The position numbers and the translations under genes were made by a program. This document shows positions 60,737-64,000 of a stretch of DNA of 64,000 nucleotides, piece by piece (the stretch's first letter is position 1; the number at the start of each line of letters is the position of its first letter). The DNA comes from DASYPP01 sp036006525 (lineage in GTDB: Bacteria > Gemmatimonadota > Gemmatimonadetes > Gemmatimonadales > GWC2-71-9), in the NCBI GenBank assembly GCA_036006525.1, contig DASYPP010000033.1:15617-79616 (forward strand), written 5' to 3'. Under the pieces are notes generated by a model. It was not told the DNA's origin, made no database searches, and saw only the letters and a program-made list of their open reading frames with translations.

Positions 60737-60933
60737 ATCCTCACGAAAGCCACGAAATCGCGCGAAGACCACGAACACCTGCAACAACTCCTCGCGGCGA
60801 ACCCGGTGAAGCGCGGCGACCGCGGCAAAACTCCAGTCTGCTAACTGCCTGTCAAGAACTCTTCCACTGAATCGACAGTAACAGTACAAGACGTCATTCG
60901 TGGTCTTCGTTGGGTTTCGTGGTTTTCGTGAGG
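60737..60933. repeat. Inverted repeat element, unit CACGAAA
   Basis: The 5' arm (60738-60777) TCCTCACGAAAGCCACGAAA...ACCACGAA pairs with the 3' arm (60895-60933) TTCGTGGT...TTTCGTGGTTTTCGTGAGGA. The loop is about 115 bp and contains CGCGGCGACCGCGG. The segment AACATATCCTCA (60733) is shared with the element at 12369. It begins about 17 bp after the Lnt-like stop and ends 12 bp before the acyl-CoA dehydrogenase stop. Confidence 0.92.
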
Positions 60934-60944
60934 AATTCTTCCGG

Positions 60945-62144
60945 CTAAAACGCCGCCAGCCCAGTCACCGCCTGGCCCAGGATCAGCGAGTGCATGTCAT
61001 GGGTCCCCTCGTAGGTGTAGACCGATTCCAGGTTGGCCATATGCCGCATCGAGTGATACTCGGCGAGGATGCCATTGGCGCCGAGCAGGCGGCGCGCTTC
61101 CCGGGCGCACTCGGTGGCCATGTTGACATTATTGCGCTTGGCCAGTGAGACCTGTTCCGGGGTCATGGTGCCGGCGTCCTTGAGCCGGCCGAGGTGCAGG
61201 GCCAGGACCTGGGCCTTGGTGATCTCGGTCAACATGTCGGCCAGGCGGACCTGCTGGATCTGGGTCTGCCCGATCGGCCGGTCGAACATCACCCGGTTCT
61301 TCGCGTAGCGCAGCGCCTCGTCGTAGCAGGCCATCGCCGCGCCGATGGCGCCCCAGGAAATCCCGTAGCGCGCCTGGGTGAGGCACATGAGCGGGCTCTT
61401 CACCCCGCCCGACTTGGGAAGAATGGCGTCCTTCGGCAACTGGACGTCTTCAAAGACGAGCTCGCTGGTGTCCGACGCCCTGAGCGAGAGCTTGCCCTTC
61501 TGGTCCTTCGCGCTGAATCCCTTCACATCCTTGGGTACGATAAACCCGCGGATGGACTTGGGGTCTTTGATGTCCCCGGTCTTGGCCCAGACCACCGCCA
61601 CGGTCGCCTGGGACCCGTTGGTGATCCACATCTTGGCGCCGTTCAATACCCAGCCGGTCGGGGTTTCCCGCGCAGTCGTGATCATTCCCGCCGGGTTGGA
61701 GCCGTAGTCCGGCTCCGTCAAACCAAAACAGCCGATTTCATTGCCCGCCGCCATCCGCGGCAGCCAGTGCTTCTTCTGTTCCTCGGATCCGAAGGCGTAG
61801 ATGGGGTACATCACCAGCGCGCCCTGGACCGAGGCGAAGGACCGGATGCCTGAGTCGCCCCGTTCCAGCTCCTGCATGATCAGGCCATAGGCGACGTTAT
61901 TGAGGCCGGCGCAGCCGTATTCCTCCGGCAGGTTGGCGCCGAACACGCCAAGCTCGGCCATGCCGGGGATGAGTTGTTTGGGGAATTTTCCGTCGATGTA
62001 GGCCTGACCGATGACCGGCATGAGGTTTTCGTCTACCCAGGCGCGCACGGTATCGCGCACCGCGCGCTCTTCTTCGGAGAGGACGGAGTCCAGGTTGTAG
62101 AAATCAACACCGGTGAATTGCCCGGTTGCCGCGGTGGTGGGCAT
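60945..62144 (-). CDS. Acyl-CoA dehydrogenase, glutaryl-CoA dehydrogenase type
   Basis: 399 aa. F-G-L-T-E-P-D-Y-G-S-N-P (about 137-148) and W-I-T-N-G (about 174-178) bind FAD/substrate. R-S-F-A-S-V-Q (about 99-105) corresponds to the Arg/Ser pair that recognises the glutaryl carboxylate in GcdH. The catalytic base is the Glu of Y-E-G-T-H-D (near 377). Glutaryl-CoA dehydrogenase is the best call; a related short-chain enzyme is possible. Electron acceptor would be the EtfAB encoded 2 kb away. Confidence 0.88.
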   Translation of the reverse strand: MPTTAATGQFTGVDFYNLDSVLSEEERAVRDTVRAWVDENLMPVIGQAYIDGKFPKQLIPGMAELGVFGANLPEEYGCAGLNNVAYGLIMQELERGDSGIRSFASVQGALVMYPIYAFGSEEQKKHWLPRMAAGNEIGCFGLTEPDYGSNPAGMITTARETPTGWVLNGAKMWITNGSQATVAVVWAKTGDIKDPKSIRGFIVPKDVKGFSAKDQKGKLSLRASDTSELVFEDVQLPKDAILPKSGGVKSPLMCLTQARYGISWGAIGAAMACYDEALRYAKNRVMFDRPIGQTQIQQVRLADMLTEITKAQVLALHLGRLKDAGTMTPEQVSLAKRNNVNMATECAREARRLLGANGILAEYHSMRHMANLESVYTYEGTHDMHSLILGQAVTGLAAF

Positions 62145-62148
62145 CGCG

Positions 62149-62565
62149 TCAGGGCCTCGAAAGGGGGAGGGGTTTCACCGGGAAAATAACATCTCCCACC
62201 ACCTTCCGCCGCGCACGGGGCGCGATGCCCACCTCGCGCGCTTTCCGGCGGAAGCCGGGGCCGTGATCCAGCGGCAGGTGATTCTCCACCTGCCATTGAT
62301 GCACCATCTCGTGAAGAACGGTCTTCTCGACCTCGGCCCAGCCATTCCTGAGGTGTTTCCGGCTGATGGCGATCTCATTCACCTCGCCGGTCTTGAGGTT
62401 GACCGAGAGCTGACCCAGCCGGGTGCGCATCCGGGCGGAAAGACGAAAGGGGATCTCCCGGAGCTGTCCACCGAAATGCTCCCGGTTGAACCGGGCGTAG
62501 GTTCTCGCCAATTCATTCAGGATGCGAAGATCCCCGGGCCGGGGGCGCTCCCGCGGCGCTACCAC
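62149..62565 (-). CDS. SprT-like zinc metalloprotease-type protein
   Basis: 138 aa from a GTG at 62565 that overlaps the end of the DUF4139 gene by 7 bp (weak start; longer open frame upstream is inside that gene). SprT-like N-terminal pattern L-A-R-T-Y-A-R-F-N-R-E-H-F and the zinc motif L-H-E-M-V-H-Q (His-Glu-x-x-His), then a third His (D-H-G-P-G-F). The C-terminal zinc-ribbon of some SprT proteins is missing. Cytoplasmic; function in this family is mostly unknown. It ends 4 bp from the acyl-CoA dehydrogenase start. Confidence 0.82.
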   Translation of the reverse strand: MVAPRERPRPGDLRILNELARTYARFNREHFGGQLREIPFRLSARMRTRLGQLSVNLKTGEVNEIAISRKHLRNGWAEVEKTVLHEMVHQWQVENHLPLDHGPGFRRKAREVGIAPRARRKVVGDVIFPVKPLPLSRP

Positions 62566-63917
62566 TTCACCCGGACCCGGTAGGTCACCACGGTCTCGCC
62601 GCGGGCGGGAACCGTCGCCCGGAAGCGAGTTGTGGAGGAGGACAGCCTGGTACCCGGCACCGAGCTGGAGAGGACCGACCACTCACCCGGCCGCTGTTCC
62701 AGCACATCTACCGTCACGACCGAATCGGTCGCGTTGCTGATGGTGACCGAGTAGTCGGCCGTGGCCCAGGTATGGAGGCTGTCCCGCCGCGTGGTGTACG
62801 TCGTCTGCACCCGCTTAGCCGTGATGTCAAAGGCGGTGCCGGCGAAGAGACGCAGGTCTTCGCCCGCGGGAGTGTGATCAATCGCTGCCTCGCCGACCAG
62901 CTGCAACCGCGCCGAGCTGTCCGGCTGATAGAGCCGCGCGGTGCCGCCGGGGAGGGGTCGGTTGCCGAACTCGGATGCCCGCGGGCGCTTCACGGTATAG
63001 GTGACTTCGACCGGCACATCCTGGGGATCGGGATACTGCGGCAACATGCCGTACCAGGGCAGCGCGCCACGCACCACGTAGTTCTTTTCGTACGGCGCCT
63101 GGACCGGATCGAACAGCGCGATGGACGAGGTAATGCCGGGAAGCAGCGTGGTCTTGCCAGGCAGACTGTAGAGGTGGAACTCACCCACCCGCTGCTCCGT
63201 GGCGTTCCCGAACTCCGCGGCAGCCCGGGCCATCACCACGCCGCCATCGGCCTCTTTGCGGCCGCCTCCGCTGGAAACGCTGCCGGCCAGCAACTGCAGC
63301 TCCGCGTTCTCCAGCCGGAGCCGATCGTTGCTGATGGTGGCATCGCCTTGCACCGTCGCCGTGGTCCGGCCCAGGATCACCTCGTAGTTGGCCTGCCAGG
63401 AGGCGCCCGCGGTGAAATAGCCGAGCCGGAGCGTGGTCCGCGCCGCGGAGCTCCTGAGATTCATCGTCGCCACCGGATCGATCACCACCAGCTCGGCGGG
63501 ATAGTAGGGCGTCCCCGGCATGGAGAAACTGATGGTGCCATCCGGCATGAGATAGCGTTCGGGGTCCACGCCCAGGACCGTGACGGAGAACGTGTCGGCC
63601 GGGCCGCCCATGCGAACCTTGAGCTTCTTGCCAATGGCCCGGCGCAGCACGCTGGCCTGGTCCACGGCTCCGTCGTAGCTGACGCCGGTGACCACCACCG
63701 ACGAGTCGAGGGAGAAGAGGGTGGAAGGATCCAGCGATCCGACCGCCACTTGCACCGTCGAGCTGCCGCGCGCGACCTCCATGGCGATGGACCGGCGAAC
63801 CAGGACCCGGCCGTCGTTGTAGATAGTGAGACTGGTTTGACCAGAAAGCGGCAAGCAGAAAGCGGTAAGCAGGAACAGCGCACCCGCAACCGGCAGAACC
63901 TTCCTATGGGATTTCAT
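62559..63917 (-). CDS. DUF4139-domain secreted protein
   Basis: 452 aa from the ATG at 63917. A signal peptide (about 1-26, ending L-S-G-Q) is followed by a beta-rich DUF4139 protein (N-terminal strand region about 28-140, C-terminal DUF4139 domain about 160-450, with P-G-K-T-T-L-L-P-G and V-Y/F-T-V-K-R). Members are common and uncharacterised. The bases coding for the signal peptide (63839-63872) repeat AAGCGG(C/T)AAGCAG, the word used by the element at 36298. Confidence 0.85.
   Translation of the reverse strand: MKSHRKVLPVAGALFLLTAFCLPLSGQTSLTIYNDGRVLVRRSIAMEVARGSSTVQVAVGSLDPSTLFSLDSSVVVTGVSYDGAVDQASVLRRAIGKKLKVRMGGPADTFSVTVLGVDPERYLMPDGTISFSMPGTPYYPAELVVIDPVATMNLRSSAARTTLRLGYFTAGASWQANYEVILGRTTATVQGDATISNDRLRLENAELQLLAGSVSSGGGRKEADGGVVMARAAAEFGNATEQRVGEFHLYSLPGKTTLLPGITSSIALFDPVQAPYEKNYVVRGALPWYGMLPQYPDPQDVPVEVTYTVKRPRASEFGNRPLPGGTARLYQPDSSARLQLVGEAAIDHTPAGEDLRLFAGTAFDITAKRVQTTYTTRRDSLHTWATADYSVTISNATDSVVTVDVLEQRPGEWSVLSSSVPGTRLSSSTTRFRATVPARGETVVTYRVRVKW
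63839..63872. repeat. Direct repeat inside the DUF4139 signal-peptide coding region
   Basis: AGAAAGCGGCAAGCAGAAAG followed by CGGTAAGCAGG: two near-identical 15-bp copies. On the minus strand this reads CTGCTTACCGCTTTC-CTGCTTGCCGCTTTC-like and codes Leu/Pro/Ala/Phe of the signal peptide. Could be coincidence of signal-peptide codons, but the unit matches the 36298 element. Confidence 0.6.
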
Positions 63918-64000
63918 TCCAAGCTCTCGTTTAGAGGGGCTCCAGAGATGCCCGAATCGACGTTTGGTGCACATGAGTCGGGCCTCGGCTGACAAACTGA

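Noticed and set aside
62772..63992. 406-aa open frame opposite the DUF4139 gene
   Set aside because: Antisense shadow; the minus strand has a signal peptide and DUF4139 features.

Overview
This is a gene-dense, high-GC bacterial chromosome segment. It carries about 64 protein genes, no tRNA or rRNA gene, no CRISPR array and no recognisable insertion sequence or prophage. The gene content suggests a Gram-negative-type aerobic heterotroph that uses menaquinone: OmpA-type and beta-barrel-like outer-membrane proteins, a UbiA/UbiD/UbiX/UbiE set, and an ETF / ETF-quinone oxidoreductase / acyl-CoA dehydrogenase electron chain. A GWxTD-domain secreted protein, many small signal-peptide proteins and frequent GTG/TTG starts fit Gemmatimonadota. 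That assignment is an inference from gene content; no marker gene in the window settles it.

Layout. 1-3006: the end of a globin gene, a coiled-coil protein, a membrane protein with a C-terminal OmpA domain, and a Rab/Ras-like small GTPase, all on one strand. 3050-6253: glmM-glmS. 6348-11461: an HD-GYP response regulator, a trans-sulfuration PLP enzyme, an M48 peptidase, purD (apparently starting at CTG) and a cupredoxin lipoprotein. 11544-16415: mutM, a short UvrC-like nuclease, the GWxTD protein and a small secreted protein. 16512-21352 (minus): quinone genes ubiE-ubiA-ubiD-(56-aa proline-rich ORF)-ubiX and a phosphoesterase. 21382-25109: ECF sigma factor, zinc-type anti-sigma factor and two envelope proteins. 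25306-33974 (minus): SAM hydrolase, Mrp/NifU pair, DHH phosphoesterase, amino-acid permease, guaB and an SH3-repeat protein. 34002-40666: gpmI, two outer-membrane proteins, a degenerate QueD-like protein, and mobA-mobB-moeA. 41401-46044: a DUF4157-type peptidase, a manganese (yybP-ykoY) riboswitch with its terminator and a 7-codon leader in front of terC, an UMF1 transporter, YjbQ, msrA and a YpfJ-like peptidase. 46178-50211 (minus): a lipoprotein, a GGDEF diguanylate cyclase and ETF-QO. 50290-54480: a GntR/ABC-transporter operon ending in two unknown proteins. 54481-64000: a relic of a second nadC, nadC, a permease, etfA-etfB, an Lnt-like hydrolase, a glutaryl-CoA-dehydrogenase-like enzyme, a SprT-like protein and a DUF4139 protein.

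The most striking non-coding feature is a set of about twenty intergenic elements. Most have a 5' arm made of degenerate 7-9 nt tandem units and a 3' arm that is its reverse complement. The unit differs from locus to locus. Many begin at, or within about 15 nt of, the stop codon of the preceding gene. I know of no described family that fits, and they are my best candidate for an undescribed system. The Ras-like GTPase/OmpA/globin cluster and the double-ATGA-coupled proline-rich ORF between ubiD and ubiX are the next best.
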